This document shows, one piece after another, positions 24,173 to 33,053 of a stretch of DNA of 64,000 nucleotides (its first letter is position 1; the number at the start of each line of letters is the position of its first letter). The notes beneath the pieces were generated by a model, which did no database searches, had not been told where the DNA came from, and saw only the letters and a program-made list of their open reading frames with translations. The stretch is from the NCBI RefSeq assembly GCF_041929345.1, contig NZ_JBHFNQ010000161.1, positions 1 through 64,000 of the forward strand, written 5' to 3'. This DNA is from Floridanema aerugineum. GTDB lineage: Bacteria; Cyanobacteriota; Cyanobacteriia; Cyanobacteriales; Aerosakkonemataceae. The position numbers and the translations under genes were made by a program.

Positions 24173-25780
24173 ATGCAAGTTGTAGATTTTTCTGTAGATT
24201 CTCAAGGGGAAAAGTTTCGCTTTCTGCAAGGTCAATTGCGCGATCGCTGGCAGAGTATCGAAGGTGTTAATCTGGGAGATTATGATATTTTAGTGATTCC
24301 TTCTGTAAGTTTAGATCAGCGGGAACTACAGAAAGTGGAAGGATTTTTGAATTACGAAGAACGATTACTTTTTTCGTTAATACGGTTGCGAAATCCGCGA
24401 ACCAGAGTAATTTACGTAACTTCACAACCTTTGCCACCAATAGTAATTGATTATTACTTACAATTGCTGCCAGGAATTCCATTTTCTCATGCACGCGATC
24501 GCTTAATGTTATTTTCCACTTATGATTCTTCTGCCAAACCTTTAACCCAAAAAATATTAGAACGTCCTCGTTTAATGCAGCGGATTCGTCAAGCATTAAG
24601 ACCAGATAAATCTTTTATGATTTGTTATAACGCTACTCAATTAGAAAAAGATTTATCCTTACAGTTAGAAGTACCTTTATTAGCCGCAGATCCAGACTTA
24701 CTTTACTGGGGAAGTAAAAGCGGAAGTCGGCAAATTTTTGCTGAGAGTGGCGTACCTTATCCTGATGGAAGCGAACTGGTAAATAATGCTGATGATTTAG
24801 CAGAAGCAGCTGCGGAACTTTGGGAACGTCAACCACATTTACTAAGGATGGTAGTTAAGCTAAATGAAGGTTTTTCAGGCGAAGGAAATGCCGTTTTGGA
24901 CTTGAGAGAAATAGCTAATATGGCACCTGGTACTGTTTCCCATCGAGAAAGAGTGGGGGCGATTAGCGATCGCTTTACTTCCATGAGTTTCCAAGCTAAA
25001 AATGAAACATGGGAAAACTTCTCTAGTCGCATTCCTGAACTAGGCGCAATTGTCGAAGCTTTTATAGAAGGAGAAAAAAAGCACAGTCCTAGCGTTCAAG
25101 GTAGAATAACCCCCGAAGGTGAAGTAGAAATTCTCTCAACTCATGACCAAATTTTAGGCGGTTCTGACGGTCAAATTTACTTAGGTTGCTATTTCCCCGC
25201 CCAAGAATCTTATCGCTTAAAGTTGCAAGAATTAGGATTAAGAGTAGGAAAAAATCTCGCCGAAAAAGGTGCATTAGAAAGGTTTGGCGTTGACTTTATT
25301 GCTGTACGTCAACCTGATGTATCAGGTAAAGCGCAATGGGATTTACAAGCAATTGAAATTAACCTGAGAAAAGGTGGTACTACTCACCCGTTTATGACTC
25401 TGAAATTCTTAACAACTGGGCGTTATGATATGGCAACTGGCGTATTTTATAGTCAGCAAGGTAGCGCCAAATATTATATGGCTACTGATAACTTACAAAA
25501 AGAACGTTATCGCGGTTTGTTACCAAATGATTTGATGGATATTATCGCCGATCATCGCTTACATTTTGATACGAGTACCGAGACAGGAACAGTATTTCAT
25601 TTAATGGGTTGTCTCTCAGAATTTGGTAAATTAGGATTAACTTGCATTGGTAATTCTCCCCAACAAGCTAAAGATATTTACCACAAAGTAGTTAAAGTTT
25701 TAGATGAAGAAACCAAAGAAACAGCTATTGACGCTTATGCTTTATCATCTCATTGTTTACCAATGACTTGGCATGAGTAA
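24173..25780 (+). CDS. PGM1-related peptide ligase (ATP-grasp type)
   Basis: A 535-residue protein similar to the pheganomycin peptide ligase PGM1 family: an N-terminal pre-ATP-grasp domain (1-180) and an ATP-grasp core (about 185-440). Seen are GSRQIFAESGVPYPDG, the lysine strand MVVKLNEGFSGEGNAVL, VEAFIEGEKKHSPSVQGRI, GGSDGQIYLG and a metal-binding WDLQAIEINLRKGGTTHPF (E and N). ATP-grasp enzymes join a carboxylate to an amine through an acylphosphate. The substrate is unknown and no precursor peptide is evident nearby. It appears monocistronic, with 280 bp of non-coding sequence upstream. Confidence 0.8.
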   Translation: MQVVDFSVDSQGEKFRFLQGQLRDRWQSIEGVNLGDYDILVIPSVSLDQRELQKVEGFLNYEERLLFSLIRLRNPRTRVIYVTSQPLPPIVIDYYLQLLPGIPFSHARDRLMLFSTYDSSAKPLTQKILERPRLMQRIRQALRPDKSFMICYNATQLEKDLSLQLEVPLLAADPDLLYWGSKSGSRQIFAESGVPYPDGSELVNNADDLAEAAAELWERQPHLLRMVVKLNEGFSGEGNAVLDLREIANMAPGTVSHRERVGAISDRFTSMSFQAKNETWENFSSRIPELGAIVEAFIEGEKKHSPSVQGRITPEGEVEILSTHDQILGGSDGQIYLGCYFPAQESYRLKLQELGLRVGKNLAEKGALERFGVDFIAVRQPDVSGKAQWDLQAIEINLRKGGTTHPFMTLKFLTTGRYDMATGVFYSQQGSAKYYMATDNLQKERYRGLLPNDLMDIIADHRLHFDTSTETGTVFHLMGCLSEFGKLGLTCIGNSPQQAKDIYHKVVKVLDEETKETAIDAYALSSHCLPMTWHE

Positions 25781-26022
25781 TATAGTTTGGCAAAAATAGA
25801 CATTTATTTTACATCATCTACCCAACAAGAAGACTAGGCTTACATCTGTGTTTATCTGTGGTAAAAAAACCTAGATATTGGAATTTATTTTATTCACTGC
25901 TTCAGAGTTTATTCAGAGATTAATTGGGAGATAGTAACAAGGATTCCTTATGCTATAATTTGATCCTGTTTGGCAGCAAACAATCATGAACTTCTATTAA
26001 AGTGAAGATAAAGGAAAATCAA

Positions 26023-27756
26023 GTGACTCAAACTGTTGCCACAGCTGCCCATTGCATTAATCCTCATTGTCCACGCCCTTATCCCCAAACGAGGAGCAAT
26101 AATTTTTGTAGTGTTTGTGGCGCACCATTGCGAATTTTCAACCGTTATATACCACTCAAAAAATTAGGAGTTGGAGGATTTGCTGCGATTTATACAGTTT
26201 GGGATGAAAAAACTAAAAAAGAGCGAGTGTTAAAAGTTCTACTAGAAACTTCTCCCAAAGCTTTAGCATTATTTGAACAAGAAGCCACAGTTTTAGCAAG
26301 TTTACGCCATCCCGGAGTACCAAAAGTAGAACCTGATAGTTTTTTTCAGGTTACTTTCGGAAAGTCTCCAGAAGTTGTTTTGCCCTGTTTAGTAATGGAA
26401 AAAATTTCCGGTAAAACTTTAGAAGATATTTTAGAATATCATCAATATCAAGGTTTGCCGGAAGCATGGGTGCAAAATTGGCTCAAACAAGCTGTATATA
26501 TTTTACGAGAATTACACCAACGTAAAATTATTCATCGTGATATTAAACCCGCCAATTTAATGTTAAGAGAAGGCACAGAACAAATAGTATTAATTGACTT
26601 TGGTGGGGCAAAACAAATAGGTGCTAAACAAGCTAATTATCAGGCAAGTTCAACAAGGTTATTTTCTCCGGGATACAGTCCCCCAGAGCAAATTGCCGGG
26701 GCGGTAGTTGGGCCTAATGCTGATTTTTATGCTTTAGGAATGACCTGCATTCACTTACTTACAGGTAAATATCCCTTAGATTTGGAAGATCCTAAAACCG
26801 GAGATTTACATTGGGAAAATTTTACTAATGTTAGCCCAGGTTTGGCTAATTTGCTGGATGATATGATCCAGCCAAATATTGAAAAAAGACCAGCGAATGC
26901 TAATGAATTATTAGCTAGAATTAGAAAAATATCTTCTCAAACAATTACATCAACTGTTGCTAAAGCAATATTTCAAGTTATTAGCAAGTTACCCGCTGAT
27001 TTATTTAAACTGTCATTAGCTATTTTAGCATTATTTGGTCAATCAATTACAAAAACAATAGTTTTATTTTGGAAAGCGATCGCACATTTAACCAAAGCCT
27101 TTCTGAGTACTTTATGGCTAATAACTTTAGGTGGAATTGGTGGCTTTTCTGGGGCGATAGTGGGTCATTTATTAGCTTATCAAACAGCTTTTGCTAAAAA
27201 ATTAGATTACTTGATTTCCGAAAATTTGCCTCTATTAACTAATCTTACTATCTTCCCTACTTCAGGAATTGTTTTATTTAGTTGCGTTGGTTTAGTGACT
27301 GCTTGGGGCTTAATGTTAGCCGGAAATTTAGGGCAGAAACGGCGTTATTTAACTGCAACAATTCTGGGAATAGTAAGTTATGGATTAGGTTATCTTGTTA
27401 TGCAAAAAGTACCATCAAGCGCCATGTTACCACAAGATTCTATATTAATGATAGGAGTAGCAACTTTTATATTAATTTGGGGTTTAGGTTTACCAAGCCA
27501 TAAAATAGTTTATGCTTTGATTAGTAGTGTAGGTACATCTTTTGCCTTGTTAGGTTTATTACAATTAGTGATGAATATTGTTGTAATCATACTTGGCATA
27601 TTCGGCATACATAATAATTTTATCAGCAGCTTTAACTGGGCAAATCCTGTTTTTAATATGGTATTTTTTAGTAGTATGGGAATCATAATTGCTTTCTGGT
27701 TAAGTGTAACTCACTTTTTTGTTGTACCCGTTCTAAAAATGTTGGGTTGGCGTTAA
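26023..27756 (+). CDS. Serine/threonine protein kinase with zinc-ribbon N terminus and membrane C terminus
   Basis: A eukaryotic-type Ser/Thr kinase of about 577 residues. The N terminus has a four-cysteine zinc ribbon (HCINPHC..FCSVCGAP). The kinase domain covers about 40-300: glycine loop LGVGGFAAIY, lysine in VLKVLLE, catalytic HRDIKPANLM, DFGGAK and SPGYSPPEQ. The C-terminal third has roughly seven hydrophobic segments, an integral membrane module. GTG 26023 is chosen for its ribosome-binding site AAGGA (7 nt upstream); an upstream GTG at 26002 lacks one. All catalytic residues appear present. The ATG of the phosphodiesterase gene follows 6 bp downstream, so the two are probably co-transcribed. 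Confidence 0.88.
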   Translation: MTQTVATAAHCINPHCPRPYPQTRSNNFCSVCGAPLRIFNRYIPLKKLGVGGFAAIYTVWDEKTKKERVLKVLLETSPKALALFEQEATVLASLRHPGVPKVEPDSFFQVTFGKSPEVVLPCLVMEKISGKTLEDILEYHQYQGLPEAWVQNWLKQAVYILRELHQRKIIHRDIKPANLMLREGTEQIVLIDFGGAKQIGAKQANYQASSTRLFSPGYSPPEQIAGAVVGPNADFYALGMTCIHLLTGKYPLDLEDPKTGDLHWENFTNVSPGLANLLDDMIQPNIEKRPANANELLARIRKISSQTITSTVAKAIFQVISKLPADLFKLSLAILALFGQSITKTIVLFWKAIAHLTKAFLSTLWLITLGGIGGFSGAIVGHLLAYQTAFAKKLDYLISENLPLLTNLTIFPTSGIVLFSCVGLVTAWGLMLAGNLGQKRRYLTATILGIVSYGLGYLVMQKVPSSAMLPQDSILMIGVATFILIWGLGLPSHKIVYALISSVGTSFALLGLLQLVMNIVVIILGIFGIHNNFISSFNWANPVFNMVFFSSMGIIIAFWLSVTHFFVVPVLKMLGWR

Positions 27757-27762
27757 GTAAAA

Positions 27763-28755
27763 ATGCGAAATTATTTACAGTTTAATTCATCACCACCTAT
27801 AATTATTGCCCATCGAGGCGCAAGCGGTTTCCGTCCAGAACATACTTTAGCATCTTATGAATTAGCTATTAGTTTAGGTGCTGATTATATTGAACCGGAT
27901 TTAGTTTGTACAAAAGATGGTGTATTAATTGCACGTCATGAAAATGAAATTTCTACTACTACTAATGTAGCTGAATGCCTCGAATTTGCTAATCGTCAAA
28001 CTACTAAATTAATTGATGGTAAATCAATCACTGGTTGGTTTACTGAGGACTTTACATTAGAAGAGATTAAAACCCTGAAAGCTAAAGAAAGATTGCCTTT
28101 TCGAGATCAAAGTTTTAACAATCAATTCTCAATTCCGACTTTTCAGGAAATTATTGATTTGGTCAAGGTGAAAAGTGGGGAAATTGGTCGATCGATCGGA
28201 ATTTACCCAGAAACTAAACACCCAACTTATTTTGCTTCCATTGGTTTACCTTTAGAAGAACCATTAATTGAAATTCTTCATAATAACGGATATAAATCTG
28301 CTACAGATCCGATTTTTATCCAATCTTTTGAAACTGGAAATTTGCAAAAGTTGAGAAAATTAACTGATTTACCATTGATTCAATTACTAGAAAATTTTGG
28401 GCAACCTTTTGACTTGGTGATGAATGGCGATTCGCGCACCTACCAAGACTTAACCGCACCCCAAGAATTAGCAAAAATTGCCGAATACGCCGCCGGAATC
28501 GGCCCAAATAAACAAATGATTATCCCTGTAGATAGTGATGGCAAATTACTAAATCCTACATCTTTAATTGCCGATGCTCATGCTGTAGGATTACTAGTTC
28601 ATCCTTACACTTTCCGTAACGAAAAGCAATATTTAGCACGCGATTATAACGATAATCCAGAAACAGAATATGAGCAATTTTTTAACTTAGGTGTAGATGG
28701 CGTATTTACTGATTTTACTAATACGGCATTAACAGTAATTCAGCGAATATGGTAA
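27763..28755 (+). CDS. Glycerophosphodiester phosphodiesterase
   Basis: A GDPD-family enzyme of 330 residues that cleaves glycerophosphodiesters to glycerol-3-phosphate and an alcohol. The catalytic block is IIAHRGASGFRPEHTLASYE, followed by DYIEPDLVCTKDGVLIARHE (metal-binding E and D, second catalytic His), and later GIYPETKHPTYF and VDGVFTDF near the C terminus. This matches the longer GlpQ-like type. No signal peptide is evident from the ATG, so it is probably cytosolic. It begins 6 bp after the kinase stop. Confidence 0.92.
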   Translation: MRNYLQFNSSPPIIIAHRGASGFRPEHTLASYELAISLGADYIEPDLVCTKDGVLIARHENEISTTTNVAECLEFANRQTTKLIDGKSITGWFTEDFTLEEIKTLKAKERLPFRDQSFNNQFSIPTFQEIIDLVKVKSGEIGRSIGIYPETKHPTYFASIGLPLEEPLIEILHNNGYKSATDPIFIQSFETGNLQKLRKLTDLPLIQLLENFGQPFDLVMNGDSRTYQDLTAPQELAKIAEYAAGIGPNKQMIIPVDSDGKLLNPTSLIADAHAVGLLVHPYTFRNEKQYLARDYNDNPETEYEQFFNLGVDGVFTDFTNTALTVIQRIW

Positions 28756-28796
28756 AGTATTAATAACGAGAAATTACCATTCCTAATCATATCGTC

Positions 28797-29630
28797 ATGT
28801 CACAACAGCGGACTGTCATTCCTCAGACAGAACCTCCCCTTCCGGCAAAGGAAACTCTGCCGACAATGTACGATTTGCCTAGCGAAAACCCGGAGGAACC
28901 TGGTTTGCCTGATGAGTTTCACATTTGGCAACCGCAGTTGCTTACTCGCACCTTGCAATTAACAGATTATCCGCCTTCACGCCTCTTTGTTGGCACCGAT
29001 TTAAACTTGTACTACGATGTGAAAAATCCTTTGTGGCACAAGCGTCCTGATTGGTTTCTCGTTTTAGATGTACCGCGCTTGTATGAAGGAACAGATTTGC
29101 GTTCTAGTTACGTTGTTTGGCAAGAAGGAGTGAATTCATTTTTAGTTGTGGAACTGCTTTCGCCGGGAACAGAAAAAGAAGATTTGGGAGAACTGGCGCT
29201 GTTAGAAGATGACGAGATTTCGGAAGTAGATTCTACGGAAATTAACGGACAACCGAAGAGAGAAATACCGCCGAGAAAATGGGACGTTTATGAGCGAATT
29301 TTACGAGTACCTTATTATGTTGTATTTAGTCGGTATAGCGATCGCCTACGCGGATTTAAACTCAATGGTGGACGCTATCGAGAACAAAGTATAGATCCTG
29401 AAAAACCTCTGTTTTTGATTCCCGAACTAAAATTGGGATTGGGAATTTGGCAAGGAGAATTTGAGGGAATTAATCGTTCTTGGTTGCGCTGGTGTGATCA
29501 GGAGGGAAATTGGTTACAAACAGAAGCGGAACGAGAACGACAAAAACGAATTCAATTAGCAGAAAAGTTAAAGTCGCTTTCTGCCGAACAATTAGCAGCT
29601 TTAGGAATTAGTCTTGAGGATTTGGAATAG
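28797..29630 (+). CDS. Uma2 family protein (DUF820), long form
   Basis: A 277-residue Uma2-family protein with predicted PD-(D/E)XK fold. Visible are TDLNLYYD, the RPDWFLVLDV strand, VVWQEGVNSFLVVELLSPGTEKEDLG (E, S and acidic residues of the putative site), WDVYERILRVPYYVVF and a C-terminal helix with EAERERQKRIQLAEKL. It is longer than the Uma2 protein at 4931-5515. Many cyanobacterial genomes carry dozens of copies and their role is unknown. Starts with ATG 28797. Confidence 0.85.
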   Translation: MSQQRTVIPQTEPPLPAKETLPTMYDLPSENPEEPGLPDEFHIWQPQLLTRTLQLTDYPPSRLFVGTDLNLYYDVKNPLWHKRPDWFLVLDVPRLYEGTDLRSSYVVWQEGVNSFLVVELLSPGTEKEDLGELALLEDDEISEVDSTEINGQPKREIPPRKWDVYERILRVPYYVVFSRYSDRLRGFKLNGGRYREQSIDPEKPLFLIPELKLGLGIWQGEFEGINRSWLRWCDQEGNWLQTEAERERQKRIQLAEKLKSLSAEQLAALGISLEDLE

Positions 29631-29641
29631 TAGAACTAAGT

Positions 29642-29857
29642 AGGGCTTGCTGAATAAGTCTATTGGTGGGGGTAGGGACACGGCATCATTAATATTTGCC
29701 ACTCTTACGTTATCTCTTTCATGCCTTGTCCCTACAATTTCCTCGAAAGGAGTATTGAATTTTGCGCCAAAAGGTCTGAAAAACTTGCACTTGTATATGC
29801 AAAAAAGGCGCTTTCACCATTGCCTATCTTACTTTTTACTTTTATTCAGCAAGCCCT
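29642..29857. mobile_element. MITE with 16-bp terminal inverted repeats and 4-bp target duplication
   Basis: AGGGCTTGCTGAATAA (29642-29657) and TTATTCAGCAAGCCCT (29842-29857) are exact inverted repeats. The element is flanked by AAGT on both sides (29638-29641 and 29858-29861), consistent with a target-site duplication. It is 216 bp with no transposase. The end sequence resembles known transposon ends, but I cannot name the parent IS. Confidence 0.88.
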
Positions 29858-29889
29858 AAGTAGGTATGTATAAATCAAGTGACAATTAA

Positions 29890-29953
29890 GGCGGGCAGGA
29901 TGCCCACCCCACAAGAGTTATAGCTTTCTTGTGGGGTGGGCATCCTGCCCGCC
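29890..29953. repeat. 27-bp-arm hairpin of the GGCGGGCAGGATGCCCACC family
   Basis: Perfect 27-bp arms (29890-29916 and 29927-29953) surround a 10-nt loop. It lies between the MITE and the ftsH stop codon and may end ftsH transcription. It is the same family as the array at 2995-3134. Confidence 0.88.
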
Positions 29954-29996
29954 CTATCCTTAGCGTAACGCACCCTTCAACTGAGCAATGATTGAG

Positions 29997-31907
29997 TTAG
30001 GAACTACTTGCAACTGACCAATCTTGCTTGAATTGAGATTCAGGTAACTGAGTATATTCAGAAACAATTTTTCGTAACTCTTCACCATCAATTGTTTCCT
30101 TGTCAATCAATAAATCGACTAAGCGATCGATCAAAGTGCGATTTTCGCTAATAATGCCTTTCGCATCGTCATAGCATTTTGACACAATCAATCTTACCTG
30201 TTCATCGATATGAGCCGCGATCGCTTCCGAATATTCCGCACGATTGGCAAAATCTCGACCTAAAAACACCTCATTACTCTGAGTTTCTAAAGCTAACAGA
30301 CCCAACTCCGACATTCCGAAACGAGTCACCATTTGCCTTGCTAAATTACTCACTTGTTGCAAATCGCCACCTGCACCCGTCGTAATTTCCGCATCACCGA
30401 AAATCACCTCTTCCGCAGCGCGTCCACCCAAAGCATCGCAAATCATCCCAATTAACTGCGACTTAGAAATTAAACCCCGTTCTTCATTAGGAGTAAACCA
30501 AGTTAATCCCAACGCTTGACCGCGAGGAATCAAAGTTACCTTTTCTACTGGATCGTGACCTTTCATCAAAGTCCCGACGATCGCATGACCAACTTCATGA
30601 TAAGCAATTAACCGCTTCTTCTTGCTATCAACCAAAGGCGTACCTTCCATTCCCGCAACCACCCGATCGACAGCATCATTAACTTCCAGCATGGTAATTG
30701 CTTCTTTGCGCCGTCTAGCGGTCAAAATTGCCGCTTCATTCAGCAAATTGGCTAAATCTGCACCAGTAAAACCGGGAGTTCTGCGAGCGATCGTTTCCAG
30801 CGACACCTCCTCCGACACCTTCTTATTCCGCGCATGAACCTTGAGGATTTCCAAACGTCCCTTCATATCTGGTGCATCTACGATCACTTGTCTGTCAAAG
30901 CGTCCCGGACGCAACAAAGCAGCATCGAGAACATCAGGACGGTTAGTAGCAGCAATAATAATAATTCCCGAATTACCTTCAAACCCATCCATTTCCGTGA
31001 GTAACTGGTTTAAAGTTTGCTCCCTTTCATCATTTCCGCCACCAATCCCAGTTCCCCGCATTCTCCCAACGGCATCAATTTCATCGATAAATACTAAACA
31101 GGGAGCATTTTCCTTCGCTTTTTTAAACAAATCGCGGACGCGGGAAGCACCCACACCGACAAACATTTCCACAAACTCTGAACCAGAAATACTAAAGAAA
31201 GGAACACCAGCTTCTCCAGCAATAGCCTTAGCTAACAAAGTTTTTCCAGTTCCCGGAGGGCCAATTAACAATACACCTTTAGGAATTTTCGCACCCACAG
31301 CCGTAAACCGTTCTGGCTGTTTTAAGAAAGTTACAACTTCTTGTAATTCTTCTTTTGCTTCCTCAATACCCGCTACATCTTCAAACTTAATTCCGGTTTT
31401 CGCTTCCATTTGAAAACGAGCACGAGACTTACCAAAATTCATTGCTTGGTTAGAAGCATTAGCCGATCGGCGTACAATCATCAACAACCCAGAAATTAAC
31501 AGAATCACCAACAGTAAATTGATGACAAAGCCTAAAGCGGCGCTATTATCAGTTGTTGGTTGGACAGCAAATTGGACTCGCTTCGATCGCAGCTTTTCAA
31601 TTAACTCTCGATTATCCTCAAACAAATTCACCGTTGCTGGCGAATCCGTCTTATCAGCACCCTGCAATTCCACCCTAGCTACACGCTGCGTCGGATCGAT
31701 ATCAACCTTAGTAACTTTACCCGCATCTATTTTCTTGAGCAACTCATTGTAACTCATCGTTTCCTGCTGGTCAGAAGAAGCTAGAACAGGGGGAACTCCA
31801 GGCAACGCACTCTGTAACAATAACCAACTAGCTGTAATCGCTCCCGTCAAAAACACATTTTTCTTAGGGTGCTGTCTGCTCGACTTTTTCATCCAGGAAT
31901 TTTTCAT
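29997..31907 (-). CDS. ftsH: ATP-dependent zinc metalloprotease FtsH
   Basis: A membrane-anchored AAA+ protease of 636 residues that degrades damaged membrane proteins; in cyanobacteria members remove photodamaged D1 and regulate stress proteins. TM1 lies at about 18-40, a lumenal/periplasmic domain follows, and TM2 is at about 124-146. The AAA domain has Walker A (GPPGTGKT), Walker B (LVFIDEIDAVG) and the arginine-finger region RPGRFDRQV. The protease zinc site is HEVGH. The sequence differs at the N terminus from the FtsH2 type; the paralogue cannot be assigned. Its upstream region (31908-32230) is non-coding and separates it from the divergent DUF3038 gene. Confidence 0.95.
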   Translation of the reverse strand: MKNSWMKKSSRQHPKKNVFLTGAITASWLLLQSALPGVPPVLASSDQQETMSYNELLKKIDAGKVTKVDIDPTQRVARVELQGADKTDSPATVNLFEDNRELIEKLRSKRVQFAVQPTTDNSAALGFVINLLLVILLISGLLMIVRRSANASNQAMNFGKSRARFQMEAKTGIKFEDVAGIEEAKEELQEVVTFLKQPERFTAVGAKIPKGVLLIGPPGTGKTLLAKAIAGEAGVPFFSISGSEFVEMFVGVGASRVRDLFKKAKENAPCLVFIDEIDAVGRMRGTGIGGGNDEREQTLNQLLTEMDGFEGNSGIIIIAATNRPDVLDAALLRPGRFDRQVIVDAPDMKGRLEILKVHARNKKVSEEVSLETIARRTPGFTGADLANLLNEAAILTARRRKEAITMLEVNDAVDRVVAGMEGTPLVDSKKKRLIAYHEVGHAIVGTLMKGHDPVEKVTLIPRGQALGLTWFTPNEERGLISKSQLIGMICDALGGRAAEEVIFGDAEITTGAGGDLQQVSNLARQMVTRFGMSELGLLALETQSNEVFLGRDFANRAEYSEAIAAHIDEQVRLIVSKCYDDAKGIISENRTLIDRLVDLLIDKETIDGEELRKIVSEYTQLPESQFKQDWSVASSS

Positions 31908-32230
31908 AATGCGTTAGCCCTTTTGCTGCTGTGATTACCCAGATTACCCAAGGGTAATTTAAGAAAAGACACTCTTATTGATCCAGTGTAGCTAAAGAGG
32001 AGCAGGGGAGCAGGGGGGCAGAGGGGCAGAGGGGCAGAGGGGCAGAGGAGCAGAGGGGCAGGGGTGCAGGGGAGAATTTAAAACTTAAAACTCTTCCTAT
32101 CTTCCTAACTCAACACTCAAAACTTAAAACTTAAAACTTTCTACAATAGTGTGCGATCTTCTCTAGAATAGGTTTGCTATAAGTAACCGCTCTCACAAAG
32201 CCAGTTAGAATCAAAATTCAAGAAAGCCTA
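31908..32230. other. Divergent promoter region with GGGGCAGA repeats
   Basis: Between ftsH and DUF3038. It holds a low-complexity run GGGGCAGA repeated about seven times (32000-32070), then ACTTAAAACTT repeats (32080-32140). Close to ftsH is GATTACCCAGATTACCC, a direct repeat that could be an operator but is unproven. There is no gene. Confidence 0.5.
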
Positions 32231-32836
32231 ATGTATTTAGATACTCCTACTGCTCAACCCGTGCCTTTAATATTGGAAAGTTTACCCGTTCCAGCTAATT
32301 TTGACGATCGCGAGTTCCCCAAACGCTCTCGGCAGCAAATAGACTTGATTTTACTGGTAATTGAAGCCTTAGATATTGGTGGTTCGGAAGCGATCCTCAG
32401 TGCGGCTAGGGAACTAGAATTGGAAGGAATTATTAAAAATCGGGTAACATTGTGGCGATTGCGCTGTACTAACCCCATGCGTCGTTACAGTCAACGTCAT
32501 TCTCTGAGTGTAGTCGAAGCCAAGGCATTGGTTTTGATCGCCTGCAATTTAGCAAGGCGGATGACAGTTCTGATTCGACAGTTGTTACTGGCATATCAAC
32601 AATTGTCCGAAAAACAATTGTCAGTAGAACATCATTTTCGACTATCTTACTTTTTGGAGCGCTTCCGCAAACATTTTCGCAGCCGGATGAATCCCCGACG
32701 CTCTGGAGTGGTAGCCTATAGTTCAGACGAAAAGTTGAATGAGTTAGCGATCGCTCTATTAGGACAGTTGCTCTTTTGTACAGGTACTTCTGGAATGCAA
32801 CGCTTTTGGACTAGTCTGTTTGATGGGGAAATTTAA
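32231..32836 (+). CDS. DUF3038 family protein
   Basis: A 201-residue soluble protein matching the cyanobacterial DUF3038 family: RSRQQIDLILLVIEALDIGGSEAIL, then RVTLWRLRCTNPMRR and a helical C terminus. Function is unknown. It is followed by a DUF4335 gene 217 bp downstream on the same strand. I recall that pairing as recurrent in cyanobacteria, which suggests a joint role. There is no signal peptide or membrane segment. Confidence 0.8.
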   Translation: MYLDTPTAQPVPLILESLPVPANFDDREFPKRSRQQIDLILLVIEALDIGGSEAILSAARELELEGIIKNRVTLWRLRCTNPMRRYSQRHSLSVVEAKALVLIACNLARRMTVLIRQLLLAYQQLSEKQLSVEHHFRLSYFLERFRKHFRSRMNPRRSGVVAYSSDEKLNELAIALLGQLLFCTGTSGMQRFWTSLFDGEI

Positions 32837-33053
32837 AACGGCTCACGGTAATCAAGCATGACATTTTCCAGAGGAAGGGAACAGGGAACAGAAAACAAGG
32901 AACAAATATTTCGCCTAACCTTGTCTTAGCTGATATTGATAGCCGATTAACACAAACGAACAACCCGGAAATAACTAACCCTAAAAACGAATACAAACCC
33001 CCCACTGGAGTTAACCTAAAATCTGAAATCTAAAATCTAAAATCTAAAATCCC

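Noticed and set aside
29647..29859. 70-codon open frame
   Set aside because: It lies entirely within the MITE and shows no protein features.
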